Shown here: one piece after another, positions 16,856 through 26,032 of the stretch
Layout of the letters: every line of letters starts with the position of its first letter
Numbering within the stretch: position 1 is the stretch's first letter
DNA from: Aureimonas sp. Leaf427
GTDB lineage: Bacteria; Pseudomonadota; Alphaproteobacteria; Rhizobiales; Rhizobiaceae
Direction: 5' to 3'
NCBI RefSeq assembly: GCF_001425485.1
Contig: NZ_LMQW01000012.1
Location: forward strand, 43,170 to 107,169
DNA: 64,000 nt
The notes under the pieces: generated by a model
What the model was told of the DNA's origin: nothing
Seen by the model: the letters and a program-made list of their open reading frames with translations, nothing else
The model's database searches: none
Made by a program: the position numbers and the translations under genes

Positions 16856-18124
16856 ATGGAGCCCGCCCGTCCCATGCGCTATTCCGCCCTCTCGGTCTTC
16901 CTGAACGGTCTTCGCGGCAACGGCCACTGGGCCGAGGCCTGGCGCAGCCCGGAGCCGAAGGCGCATTACGACGTCGTGATCGTCGGCGGCGGCGGGCACG
17001 GACTGGCGACGGCCTACTACCTCTCCAAGACCTTCGGCATCCGCAACATCGCGGTGATCGAGAAGGGCTGGCTCGGCTCCGGCAATATCGGCCGCAACAC
17101 GACGATCATCCGCTCGAACTATCTCCTGCCCCGCAACAACCCGTTCTACGAGCTGTCCATGAAGCTCTGGGAGGGCCTGGAGCAGGACTTCAACTACAAT
17201 GCCATGGTCTCGCAGCGCGGCGTCCTGAACCTCATCCATTCCGACGCGCAGCGCGACGCCTATACGAGGCGCGGCAACGCCATGCGCCTGCACGGCGTCG
17301 ATGCCGAGCTTCTCGACCGCGAGGCCGTGCGGGACAAGCTGCCCTTCCTCGACTTCGACAATGCGCGCTTTCCCATCAAGGGCGCGCTGATGCAGCCGCG
17401 CGGCGGCACGGTGCGGCACGACGCGGTGGCCTGGGGCTATGCGCGGGGCGCCGACAGCCACGGGGTCGACATCATCCAGAATTGCGAGGTGACGGCGATC
17501 CGGCGCGAGAACGGGCGGATCGCGGGCGTCGAGACGACGCGCGGCTTCATCGGCGCGGGCAAGCTGGCCCTCGCCACGGCCGGCCATTCCTCGGCGACGG
17601 CGGCCATGGTGGACATGGTCCTGCCGCTGGAGAGCCATGTGCTCCAGGCCTTCGTCTCGGAAGGGCTGAAGCCCTTCATCGACCAGGTCGTGACCTTCGG
17701 CGCCGGGCATTTCTACGTCTCGCAGTCCGACAAGGGCGGGCTCGTCTTCGGCGGGGACATCGACGGCTACAATTCCTATGCCCAGCGCGGGAATCTGGCG
17801 ACCGTGGAGCATGTCGCGGAAGCCGGCGTCGCGATGATCCCGGGCCTGTCGCGGGTGCGGGTGCTGCGCTCCTGGGGCGGGGTCATGGACATGTCGATGG
17901 ACGGCTCGCCCATCATTGACCGCACCCATATCGACAATCTCTACCTGAACGCCGGCTGGTGCTATGGCGGCTTCAAGGCGACGCCGGCCTCCGGCTTCTG
18001 CTTCGCCCATCTGATCGCCAGGAACGAGCCGCACGAGACCGCCCGCGCCTTCCGGCTCGATCGCTTCCGGCGCGGCCACGCCATCGACGAAAAGGGCCAG
18101 GGCGCCCAGCCGAACCTCCACTGA
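16856..18124 (+). CDS. mgdA: N-methylglutamate dehydrogenase subunit A (SoxB-like FAD oxidoreductase)
   Basis: Homologue of sarcosine oxidase beta subunit. It should oxidise the N-methyl group of N-methylglutamate, freeing glutamate. The 422-aa protein has an FAD-binding VIVGGGGHGLATAYYL near residue 43, the family stretch GSGNIGRNTTIIRSNYL, and a C-terminal LNAGWCYGGFKATPASGFCFAHLI. The start at 16856 has a GGGGGGA ribosome site; the downstream ATG 16874 (MRYSALSVFLNG) lacks one but matches shorter relatives. It leads the mgdABCD operon. Against a plain sarcosine oxidase stands the co-located gmaS-mgsABC, which makes N-methylglutamate. Confidence 0.87.
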   Translation: MEPARPMRYSALSVFLNGLRGNGHWAEAWRSPEPKAHYDVVIVGGGGHGLATAYYLSKTFGIRNIAVIEKGWLGSGNIGRNTTIIRSNYLLPRNNPFYELSMKLWEGLEQDFNYNAMVSQRGVLNLIHSDAQRDAYTRRGNAMRLHGVDAELLDREAVRDKLPFLDFDNARFPIKGALMQPRGGTVRHDAVAWGYARGADSHGVDIIQNCEVTAIRRENGRIAGVETTRGFIGAGKLALATAGHSSATAAMVDMVLPLESHVLQAFVSEGLKPFIDQVVTFGAGHFYVSQSDKGGLVFGGDIDGYNSYAQRGNLATVEHVAEAGVAMIPGLSRVRVLRSWGGVMDMSMDGSPIIDRTHIDNLYLNAGWCYGGFKATPASGFCFAHLIARNEPHETARAFRLDRFRRGHAIDEKGQGAQPNLH

Positions 18125-18188
18125 ACGAGCGGCCCTTCCCTTTCCCGCCTCCCCATCCGCCGAAGCACCCGAGCAGGACACGAACGAC

Positions 18189-18467
18189 ATGGCGAGCCTC
18201 ATCCGCTGCCCCCATTGCGGGGCACGTCCGAAGGAGGAGTTCACGATCCGGGGCGCCGCGCTGGAGCGGCCGGCGCCGGACGCCTCCGACGAGGCGTGGT
18301 ACGCCTATGTCTATCTGCGCGAGAACCCGCGCGGGGCCTATGACGAATATTGGCACCACAGTTCGGGCTGCCGCCGCTGGCTGATCGTCTCGCGCAACAC
18401 CATCACCCACGAAAGCTCGGGCGTCCGCGACGTCGCGCTCGGCACGGCGGCGGAGATGCCGGCATGA
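18189..18467 (+). CDS. mgdB: N-methylglutamate dehydrogenase subunit B (SoxD-like, zinc-binding)
   Basis: The 92-aa delta-subunit homologue. It has the characteristic N-terminal CPHCGARPKEEF and the later HHSSGCRRW, which together supply the zinc ligands seen in heterotetrameric sarcosine oxidase, and the conserved YAYVYLRENPRGAYDEYW. It is structural rather than catalytic. It lies 64 bp after mgdA, and its TGA overlaps the mgdC ATG (ATGA, 18464-18467). Confidence 0.88.
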   Translation: MASLIRCPHCGARPKEEFTIRGAALERPAPDASDEAWYAYVYLRENPRGAYDEYWHHSSGCRRWLIVSRNTITHESSGVRDVALGTAAEMPA

Positions 18468-21424
18468 GCGCCCGCCGCCTGCCCTCCGGCGGCCGGATCG
18501 ACCGCACGCGGACGATCCGCTTCACCTTCGACGGCGAGGCCCTGACCGGCCATCCCGGCGACACGCTCGCCTCCGCGCTTCTCGCCAACGGGCGCGTGCT
18601 GATGGGGCGGTCCTTCAAGTATCACCGGCCGCGCGGCGTCGTCACCGCGAACTCGGCCGAGCCGAACGCGCTGGTGACGGTCGGCGCGGGCGGGCGGCGG
18701 GAGCCGAACAGCCGGGCGACCATGGTGGAGCTGCACGACGGGCTCGACGCCGTCAGCCAGAACCGCTGGCCCTCGCTGGAAAGCGATATCGGCGCGGTGA
18801 ACGGCCTGCTATCGCCCTTCCTGTCGGCGGGCTTCTACTACAAGACCTTCATGTGGCCGGCCGCCTTCTGGGAGAAGGTCTACGAGCCCTTCATCCGCCG
18901 CGCCGCCGGGCTCGGCACGGCCAGCTACGAGGCCGACCCCGACCGCTACGAGAAGGCCTTCGCGCATTGCGACCTTCTCGTCGTGGGCGCCGGCCCCGCC
19001 GGCCTCGCCGCCGCGCTGACGGCGGGCCGCGCCGGGGCGAGCGTCATCCTGATGGATGAGAACGCGGAGGCCGGCGGCTCGCTGCTCCACGATCCCGCCC
19101 GGATCGACGGCCGACCCGCCTCCGCCTTCGCGGCCGGCCTGCTGGGCGAGCTGGCAAGCTTTCCGAACGTGCGCGTCGTCCCGCGCACGACCGTCTTCGG
19201 CTGGTACGACGACATGGTCTTCGGCGCGGTGGAGCGCACGGGCAAGCATCTGGCCGCGCCCATGCCCGGCCATCCCGCCGAGCGCCTCTGGCGCGTCGTC
19301 GCACGGCGGGCGATCCTTTCGACCGGTGCCGAGGAGCGCCCGCTCGTCTTCGGCGGCAACGACCGGCCGGGCGTGACGACGGCCGAGGCCGCCATGGCCT
19401 ATGCCGGGCGCTATGGCGTCGCCGTCGGGCAGCGCGTCTGCGTCTTCGCCAATTCCGATGCGGGCGCGCGCACCGCCGCGACGCTGGAAGCCGCCGGCAT
19501 CGAGGTCGCGGCGCTCGTCGATTCGCGGACGGACGTGCAGACCCCGGCCGTCGAGGCCCGCCTCTACAAAGGCGCCACCGTCACCGGCACCGCCGGCCGC
19601 CGGGCGCTGCGCTCCGTCACGATCCGCCGGAACGGCGCGGAGGAGGTCGTCGAGGCCGATGCGCTCGCCATGTCCGGCGGCTTCAGCCCGCGCATCCATC
19701 TCGCCTGCCATCGCGGCGGCAAGCCGCGCTGGAGCGAGACGCACGCGGCTTTCCTCGCGCCGGACGGCCTCAGGGGTCTGACGCTCGCCGGCGCATCGAC
19801 GGGCGCTTCGACGCTGGCCGCCTGCCTTGCGGAAGGCTCCGCCGCCGCTCTCGATGCGCTCGGCGACCTCGGCCGCTCCGGCACCGCGCCCGAATTCGGC
19901 GCCATCGAGAACGATGCTTCGGCTCGGCCGGCAAAGCCCCTCTGGCGCGTGCCGGCGGCGAAGGGCAAGGCCTTCGTCGACTTCCAGAACGACGTGCATC
20001 TCGGGGATCTCGGTCTCGCCGTTCGCGAGGGCTTCGGCCATGTCGAGCTGGCCAAGCGCTACACGACGAGCGGCATGGCGACCGACCAGGGCAAGCTGTC
20101 CAACGTCAACGCGATCGGCATTCTTGCCGAGGCGCGCGGCGTCTCGCCGGCCGAGGTCGGCACCACGACCTTTAGGCCCTTCTACACGCCCGTCTCCTTC
20201 GGCGCCCTGACCGGCACCGCGAAGGGCCGCCATTTCCAACCCGTCCGCCGCTCGCCGCTCCACGGCTGGGCGGAGCTGAACGGGGCGGAGTTCGTCGAGA
20301 CCGGGCTCTGGTATCGCTCGTCCTACTTCCCGCGCGCGGGCGAGACGGGCTGGCGCCAGAGCGTCGACCGGGAGGTGCTCACCGTGCGCGAGGCCGCCGG
20401 GCTTTGCGACGTCTCGACCCTCGGCAAGATCGAGATCTTCGGCCGCGACGCCGCCGAATTCCTGAACCGCGTCTATTGCAACGGCTTCCTGACGCTGGCC
20501 GTCGGCCGGGCGCGCTACGGCATCATGCTGCGCGAGGACGGCATGGTCTACGACGACGGCACGACGAGCCGGCTCGGCGAGACCCACTTCCTGATGACGA
20601 CGACGACCGCGCTCGCGGCCGGCGTCATGACGCATCTGGAATTCTGCGCCCAGACGATCTGGCCCGAACTCGACGTGCGCATCGCGTCGGCCACCGACCA
20701 GTGGGCGCAGATGTCGCTGGCCGGGCCGAAGGCGCGCGAAATCCTTTCCGCCGTCGCGGACGAGGACGTCGCCGACGAGGCCCTGCCCTTCATGGCCGCG
20801 CGGGAGGCGAGCTTTCTCGGCGGAGAGATCCGGGGCCGGCTCTTCCGCATCTCCTTCTCCGGCGAGCTCGCCTACGAGATCGCGGTGCCGGCCGCCTTCG
20901 GCGAGGCGATGGCGGACGCGCTGATGGAGGCAGGCGCCGCGCACGGCATCTGCGCCTATGGCACGGAGGCGCTCGGCGTGCTGCGCATCGAGAAGGGGCA
21001 CGTCACCCATGCGGAGATCAACGGCACGGTGACGCCGGCCGATCTCGGCCTCGGCAAGATGGTCTCGGCGAAGAAGGCCGACTTCATCGGCAAGCACATG
21101 CTGGGACGCGAAGGGCTGCTCGCGCCGGACCGGCCGCGCCTCGTCGGCGTCCGGCCCCTCGACCCCGGCCAGAGCTTCAGGACGGGCTCGCACATCCTCG
21201 CCAAGGGCGCCGAAGCCACGCTCGAGAACGACCAGGGCTATGTCACGTCGAGCTGCTTCTCGCAGACGCTCGGCTCGACCATCGGCCTTGCCCTCGTCGT
21301 GAACGGGCCGGAGCGCCATGGCGAGGAGGTCGTCGCCTGGAACGGCCTCGCCGGCCAGTTCACGCCGGCCGTCCTCGTCGATCCGGTGTTCGTCGATCAG
21401 AAGAACGAGAAGCTCCATGTCTGA
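18464..21424 (+). CDS. mgdC: N-methylglutamate dehydrogenase subunit C (SoxA-like, NAD/FAD and folate-binding)
   Basis: The 986-aa alpha-subunit homologue. An N-terminal ferredoxin-like segment (to about 115, with GRSFKYHRPRGVVTANSAEPNAL) is followed by a nucleotide-binding pyridine-nucleotide-disulfide-type domain (GAGPAG at about 175-180) and, from roughly residue 620, a GcvT-type THF-binding domain that accepts the methyl group as methylene-THF. NAD is the presumed acceptor in N-methylglutamate dehydrogenase. The ATG overlaps the mgdB stop and its own stop overlaps the mgdD ATG in ATGTCTGA. Length agrees with SoxA proteins, about 950-1000 residues. Confidence 0.88.
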   Translation: MSARRLPSGGRIDRTRTIRFTFDGEALTGHPGDTLASALLANGRVLMGRSFKYHRPRGVVTANSAEPNALVTVGAGGRREPNSRATMVELHDGLDAVSQNRWPSLESDIGAVNGLLSPFLSAGFYYKTFMWPAAFWEKVYEPFIRRAAGLGTASYEADPDRYEKAFAHCDLLVVGAGPAGLAAALTAGRAGASVILMDENAEAGGSLLHDPARIDGRPASAFAAGLLGELASFPNVRVVPRTTVFGWYDDMVFGAVERTGKHLAAPMPGHPAERLWRVVARRAILSTGAEERPLVFGGNDRPGVTTAEAAMAYAGRYGVAVGQRVCVFANSDAGARTAATLEAAGIEVAALVDSRTDVQTPAVEARLYKGATVTGTAGRRALRSVTIRRNGAEEVVEADALAMSGGFSPRIHLACHRGGKPRWSETHAAFLAPDGLRGLTLAGASTGASTLAACLAEGSAAALDALGDLGRSGTAPEFGAIENDASARPAKPLWRVPAAKGKAFVDFQNDVHLGDLGLAVREGFGHVELAKRYTTSGMATDQGKLSNVNAIGILAEARGVSPAEVGTTTFRPFYTPVSFGALTGTAKGRHFQPVRRSPLHGWAELNGAEFVETGLWYRSSYFPRAGETGWRQSVDREVLTVREAAGLCDVSTLGKIEIFGRDAAEFLNRVYCNGFLTLAVGRARYGIMLREDGMVYDDGTTSRLGETHFLMTTTTALAAGVMTHLEFCAQTIWPELDVRIASATDQWAQMSLAGPKAREILSAVADEDVADEALPFMAAREASFLGGEIRGRLFRISFSGELAYEIAVPAAFGEAMADALMEAGAAHGICAYGTEALGVLRIEKGHVTHAEINGTVTPADLGLGKMVSAKKADFIGKHMLGREGLLAPDRPRLVGVRPLDPGQSFRTGSHILAKGAEATLENDQGYVTSSCFSQTLGSTIGLALVVNGPERHGEEVVAWNGLAGQFTPAVLVDPVFVDQKNEKLHV

Positions 21425-21971
21425 GATCGCAAGCCGACGGATCGCGCCCCGCCCCGCCCTGCCGCAGGCGCCGCTCGGCGGGCCGGGCTCGGCCCTCGTC
21501 CTGGCCGCACTGCCGGAGGGCCATGTCCTGCAGGCGCTCGCGGAACCGGCGGCGGACGATGTGAGCACCCGTCTCGCCGGGATCGGCGACGGCGGCCCCT
21601 TCGCGGTGCGCCCCCTCTCCCCCGGCCAGTGGTTCGTCGTCGGGGACGCGCCGCTGTCTCCGGCGGCCCTTACCGAACGGGCGAGCGGGATCGCCGATGT
21701 CGCGGCGCTCAGCGATCAAAGCAGCGGCCGCGTGCGCATCGCGCTTCGCGGTCCTGCCGCCGAAGCGGTGCTCTCGCGCGGAACGGCGGTCGACGTGTCG
21801 CGCATGGCCTTCCCCATCGGCCGCTCCGCGCAGACGCTGTTCGGCCATATCGGCATCCACCTCACCCGCGTCGGGGAGGATGCGTTCGAGCTGATGGTCC
21901 TGCGCAGCTTCGCGACGAGCCTCTGGGAGGAGCTGCGCGATCTCGGAGAGCCGCATTTCGGCGGGTCCTGA
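21417..21971 (+). CDS. mgdD: N-methylglutamate dehydrogenase subunit D (SoxG-like)
   Basis: The 184-aa gamma-subunit homologue, a reduced GcvT-like fold that packs against the alpha subunit. Recognisable pieces are VRPLSPGQWFVVGD, the central SDQSSGRVRIALRGPAAEAVLSRG and a C-terminal LMVLRSFATSLWEELRDLG. Translation starts inside the last codons of mgdC (ATGTCTGA), the same 8-base coupling string found at gmaS/purU. Last gene of the operon. Confidence 0.85.
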   Translation: MSEIASRRIAPRPALPQAPLGGPGSALVLAALPEGHVLQALAEPAADDVSTRLAGIGDGGPFAVRPLSPGQWFVVGDAPLSPAALTERASGIADVAALSDQSSGRVRIALRGPAAEAVLSRGTAVDVSRMAFPIGRSAQTLFGHIGIHLTRVGEDAFELMVLRSFATSLWEELRDLGEPHFGGS

Positions 21972-22017
21972 AACGATCGGCGCTCGAAAACCGGCGGTTC
22001 CGTCAAGCCAACGGGAT

Positions 22018-22046
22018 TGCGGCGGTCGCATTCCGAGGCCGCCGCA
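22018..22046. terminator. Possible hairpin between mgdD and the convergent autotransporter
   Basis: Arms TGCGGCGG and CCGCCGCA (8 bp) enclose a 13-base loop in the 89-bp gap between two convergent genes. No clear T-run follows on the plus strand. A terminator is plausible by position only. Confidence 0.35.
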
Positions 22047-22060
22047 TCCGACGTTCCAGC

Positions 22061-25000
22061 TTAAAAAGACAGTCCGAACTGCAGGTCGACGCGGTTCTCG
22101 GAAGCGTCCGATCCGAACTGCCCGCTATAGGTGACGCCGAGCTTGGAAGCGGACGTCACGGCAAAGCCGAGTCCGAGTTCGAGGAGGGCGGCATCCTTCG
22201 TCAGAGGAGCGCCTTCGATCGAGAAGGTGTCGCTGGTGGCGAAGGCGAGGTCCGTCGTCGGGGTGGGATCGCCGAAGGCATGGCGCCATCCGGCCAGTCC
22301 GTGCGCGGTCAGCGTCAAGCCGCCGATATCGATCTCGCCCGCAGCCCGAAGCCCGAGCGTCGAGATCGTCTCGCCCTCGGTTTGGCTTTGACCGCGAAGG
22401 GCCGCGGCGCCGCCGGTCTCCCCGAAGCCCTCCGTATCCAGATGGACGTAGGCGAGCTGGGCGAAGGGATCGAGGCGGATGCCGGGCGCAAGGTCGATCG
22501 CGTAGCTCGCCTCGCCAAAGACCTGCGCTGCGCCGCTATCGTAACCGGCCTCGAGCCTATCCGAGAAACCGCCGAACACGACGGAGCGCGTGGTGTCCAC
22601 CTCGTTCCAGCTGTAACCCGCGCCGGCCTTCAGCTGAATGCGCCCGAGGTCCAGGCCGGCATAGAGGCCAGCATGGAGGCCGTCGATCTCGGCGGATGCG
22701 TCGCGGCCGTCGAGATCGACCGATCCCCGACTGTAGCCCCCCAGGAACCCGAGCCGGAGATCGTCCCCGACAAAGCCGTCGCCGCCGATCAGAACGCCGC
22801 CAAGGTCCCGGTCGAAGGAGGCGACGCCGGAGCCGGCAGCATTTCGCCCGGAGGAGCGGTAGCCCGCGATCCAGGCGCCGCGGGTCTCGTCACTTTCGAA
22901 CGTACTGGCCAGCCGGTCCAGCGCTGCCCGGCGCAGGAAACCGGCCTCCTCGACGAGGTCGGTCTTCACCGAGGCGTGGATCTCGCCGGACAGTTCATCG
23001 AAAGCGCGGCGCGCCTCGGAAGCGTTCGAGAAAAGAAGGGCGTTGTAGAGGGAAAGGCTTGCCGAGCCCGCCGCCTGATCGAGCCCGTCGAGCGCCCCGG
23101 CGGTCTCGCGCCCGTTCCGCGTCGTTGCGGCGCTGGCGAAGGATGCGGCGCCCTCACCCGTGCGAAGGCCGAGCAGCACGCGGTCGCTCGCATAAAGAAG
23201 CGTGGAGCGCAGGAAGGCGCTGTCGATCGAGAGCGCACCGAAGCGTCCGACGACGTCGCTCGCGGTGAGAATCGTGTAGGTCTGGCCGTCGCGATAGCTG
23301 ACCGTCGGATCGAGCGCGACGATGTCGACGCCCGCCCCGCCCAGCGTCGCCGTGCCGCGAACGTCGATCCGGTCGGCCTCGCCACCCGCACCGATCTCGA
23401 CCGCATAGGTGGAGCCGGCGGCATAGGTGAGATCGCCGTCGACGGCGATCGCGCCGATGGAATTGCCGGGCGCGATGGTGGCGCCCGCATCGAGACGGGT
23501 CGTCCCGATCGTTCCGTTTCCTTTGAGAATGCCGCCGGATGCGACCGTGACGCTGCCGCCGAGCGTGCCGTTGACGGAGAGGACGCCGTCGACGGTCGTG
23601 ACGCCCGCGAAGGACGAGTTGTCGCCGCTCAGGCGGACGATGCCGCCCCCCGCGAAGAGGAGCACGCCGGGGCCGGAAAGGGCGCCCGCATAGACGCCGT
23701 CATAGGTCTGATCGAAGGTGAAGTTTGCGCCGGCATCGATCCGAAGATCGCCGAAGAAGCGGTCGGAGGCCGACGTGACGCCGCCCGCCTCGATGGTCCA
23801 GTCGAGATCGCTGCGGCCCGCGAGCGTCAGCTGCCCGGCGCCGCGCTTGACCATCTCGCCGGCCTCGCCGCCGAGGCCGCCGATGGTCCCTGTCAGCGTT
23901 GCCGCCGAGTCTTCCGTCAGGACGACCGTGCCGGCATTGGCGATGGAGCCCTTGATTGAACGGCTCGATCCCGACAGCGTGCCGGCGGAGACGAGCGTAT
24001 CGCCCCGGTAGTCGTTCTCGCCGGCCAGTTCCAGCGTGCCTGCACCGATCTTGACGAGCGAGCCGTCGCCCTCGATGCGGCCGCCGAAGAGCGTCGAACG
24101 ATCGTTGGCGCCGACCGTCAGCGTGCCGCCTTCGAGATCGACGAGACCGGCCCCTTCGAGCGATCCGATCGTCTGCGCGAAGCCGGAAAGCGCCAGGGTT
24201 CCCCCCGCCTCGACGTCGAAGGCGGAGCGCCCTGCGAAGGCCCCCTCGCCGCCGGCCTTCAGCGTGCCGCCGCGCACGATGCTCCGGCCGGTATAGTCGC
24301 TCGTGCCCGAAAGGGTCAGGATGCCCGTTCCGGCTTTGACGAGGCCGCCTCCGGTTCCGCCGGAGGCGCCGCCATCCGAGATCCGGCCGTCGAAGTCGAT
24401 GAAGGCCTCGTTCGTCGTGAGTTCGAGGAGCTTTCCGCCGAGATAGACCGAACCGGCGCCGCGAATGGCGCCGAGCCCGAGGCCGCCCTCTGCCACACCC
24501 GAAATGTCGAGAGCCGCGCCGTCGTCGATCTGGATTTCGGCATTGCCGCCCGACGAACGGCCGGAGAAGACGGCGACGGCGTCCGGCCTCAGACCGATCC
24601 GCGCAGTACCGGCCGTCGCTTCGTCGCCGAATGTCAGAAGGCCAGCATTGTCGATCTCGGCATCCGCCGCGCTGCTCCGGCTGGCGAAGATGATGGTGGA
24701 GGACGCATTGCCGACGATGGCCGCGTTTGCCGCGGTGCTGTCGCCGTCGAACCGGAGGAGATGGTCGTTGGTGATCGAAGCGGTGCCGGCGCTCGCGCGG
24801 TCGGTGAAGCTCGTGACGCCCGTCGCATTGACCGTCAACGTCGCATCGCCGAGCGTGCTGTCGCCGGCAAAGCCGAGGGTGCCATTGTTGGTGATGGCCG
24901 AGGAGCCCGCCGTGCTGCGATCGGAGAAGTCGATCGAGCCCGTGCCGTTGTTGACGATCCGCGATGCGGCGGCGTCGGCGTCGCCCGTCAGGATCAGCGC

Positions 25001-25540
25001 GCCGTTGTTCGCGATCCCTGCATTTCCGCCGCTCGCCTGCCCGGACAGGGTCAGCGTGCCAGCGCCGTTGTTGGTGATCGTAGCGGCGCCGAGACGCGAA
25101 CGCTCATGGAAGGCGAGGAGATCGTTGTTGGTGACGAAGGCCCTGCCCGCCGTGCTGTCGCCTTCGAAGCGGATGGTGCCGCCATCGTTCGCGACGATCC
25201 TCGCATCCGCCGCCGTCGCTTGGCCGCCGAAATAGACCGTACCGCCGCCATTGGCTGTGATCGATCCGGAGTCGATTCCCGCCGAGGAGGCGTCGAGGAA
25301 GATCGTCGAGCCGCCATCGTTGACGATCGGCGCGGCTTCGCGCGTCGCCTGATCTCGAAAGACGACGGCCTGGCCTGCTAAGGTCGTCAGAGGCGTCGCG
25401 CCGGCGGACTGGGTGTTCTCGAAGACCGTCGCGGACGAATAGGCCGGCTCCTGCGCCGCTGCACCCGGCACCTGCAGCAAAGCGCCGAGACTGACCCCTG
25501 CCGAAAGAAGGACCCTCGGCGAGCGAAAGGCGAGAAACAT
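22061..25540 (-). CDS. Autotransporter with repetitive beta-helix passenger and outer-membrane barrel
   Basis: A 1159-aa type V secretion protein. A signal peptide (about 1-29, ending PGAAA) leads into a passenger in which a unit of about 20 residues of the form NNGxGxLxFxxxSxAGxAxI recurs roughly a dozen times to about residue 330. Autotransporter-associated beta-strand repeats follow (for example GLVKAGTGILTLSGTSDYTG and SLVKIGAGTLELAGENDYRG). The C-terminal ~280 residues form the membrane barrel (from about ETRGAWIAGYRSSGR), ending in Phe. Probable role: adhesion or aggregation at the cell surface; the ligand is unknown. It is divergent from the cellulose operon across an AT-rich region. 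No protease motif was seen in the passenger. Confidence 0.85.
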   Translation of the reverse strand: MFLAFRSPRVLLSAGVSLGALLQVPGAAAQEPAYSSATVFENTQSAGATPLTTLAGQAVVFRDQATREAAPIVNDGGSTIFLDASSAGIDSGSITANGGGTVYFGGQATAADARIVANDGGTIRFEGDSTAGRAFVTNNDLLAFHERSRLGAATITNNGAGTLTLSGQASGGNAGIANNGALILTGDADAAASRIVNNGTGSIDFSDRSTAGSSAITNNGTLGFAGDSTLGDATLTVNATGVTSFTDRASAGTASITNDHLLRFDGDSTAANAAIVGNASSTIIFASRSSAADAEIDNAGLLTFGDEATAGTARIGLRPDAVAVFSGRSSGGNAEIQIDDGAALDISGVAEGGLGLGAIRGAGSVYLGGKLLELTTNEAFIDFDGRISDGGASGGTGGGLVKAGTGILTLSGTSDYTGRSIVRGGTLKAGGEGAFAGRSAFDVEAGGTLALSGFAQTIGSLEGAGLVDLEGGTLTVGANDRSTLFGGRIEGDGSLVKIGAGTLELAGENDYRGDTLVSAGTLSGSSRSIKGSIANAGTVVLTEDSAATLTGTIGGLGGEAGEMVKRGAGQLTLAGRSDLDWTIEAGGVTSASDRFFGDLRIDAGANFTFDQTYDGVYAGALSGPGVLLFAGGGIVRLSGDNSSFAGVTTVDGVLSVNGTLGGSVTVASGGILKGNGTIGTTRLDAGATIAPGNSIGAIAVDGDLTYAAGSTYAVEIGAGGEADRIDVRGTATLGGAGVDIVALDPTVSYRDGQTYTILTASDVVGRFGALSIDSAFLRSTLLYASDRVLLGLRTGEGAASFASAATTRNGRETAGALDGLDQAAGSASLSLYNALLFSNASEARRAFDELSGEIHASVKTDLVEEAGFLRRAALDRLASTFESDETRGAWIAGYRSSGRNAAGSGVASFDRDLGGVLIGGDGFVGDDLRLGFLGGYSRGSVDLDGRDASAEIDGLHAGLYAGLDLGRIQLKAGAGYSWNEVDTTRSVVFGGFSDRLEAGYDSGAAQVFGEASYAIDLAPGIRLDPFAQLAYVHLDTEGFGETGGAAALRGQSQTEGETISTLGLRAAGEIDIGGLTLTAHGLAGWRHAFGDPTPTTDLAFATSDTFSIEGAPLTKDAALLELGLGFAVTSASKLGVTYSGQFGSDASENRVDLQFGLSF

Positions 25541-26032
25541 GGATCGTCTCGGTCAAAGAGGTAAGGCGCATGCGAATTATCATCCGCAGCTGATCCGTGA
25601 CTGAGCTTCCGCGACCCCGCAAGCGCAAGTTGCGGCAGGGACCTGATCCGGTCCGCGACGATGCAGATTTGCATCGTCGATCTCAGGATATCAGGCCATT
25701 CGCAGAGAGTTCCGCCATGCCGAGGCCCCCACCGCAGCACCTTCTAGGAAATAAGTCTTACGAAATAATCTCGTTGCCTCCCAGAACGCCTCCGCGGCAA
25801 CCGAGTGCCCATACGTCATGCAGACGATTGATATAAAGCCGTTTTCTTCTCCGTTCGTAAATCGTCAGACAAACTGCTTTTCACCAAGCCAACACGGCGC
25901 CGTGATCAACAATACCTTAATTATAAGCGCTGGTTATATTATTAACTGTGCCCTGAGCATTTGGTTGCATTCGATGCAACCGTCGTTCTATTGATTATAA
26001 GCCATTTATTCAAAACTATATTGGAGTGCCCG
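25541..26032. promoter_or_regulatory. AT-rich divergent region, autotransporter / cellulose operon
   Basis: A 492-bp gap with no credible gene. From about 25,740 and especially 25,840-26,020 it is far more AT-rich than the rest of the window, with runs such as TTAATTATAAGCG and TTATATTATTAACTG (25918-25956). It presumably carries both promoters and regulator sites; AT-rich sites of this kind suit MucR-type or nucleoid-associated proteins. The bcsA ribosome site TTGGAG lies at its end. Confidence 0.5.

Noticed and set aside
18809-21568. A 919-codon minus-strand frame opposite mgdC
   Set aside because: High-GC codon bias leaves the complementary frame open; the plus-strand SoxA-like protein is complete and conserved.
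16856-21971. mgdABCD as heterotetrameric sarcosine oxidase
   Set aside because: The folds are the same, but the locus makes N-methylglutamate and shows no glycine-betaine or dimethylglycine genes. A sarcosine role is not excluded by sequence.
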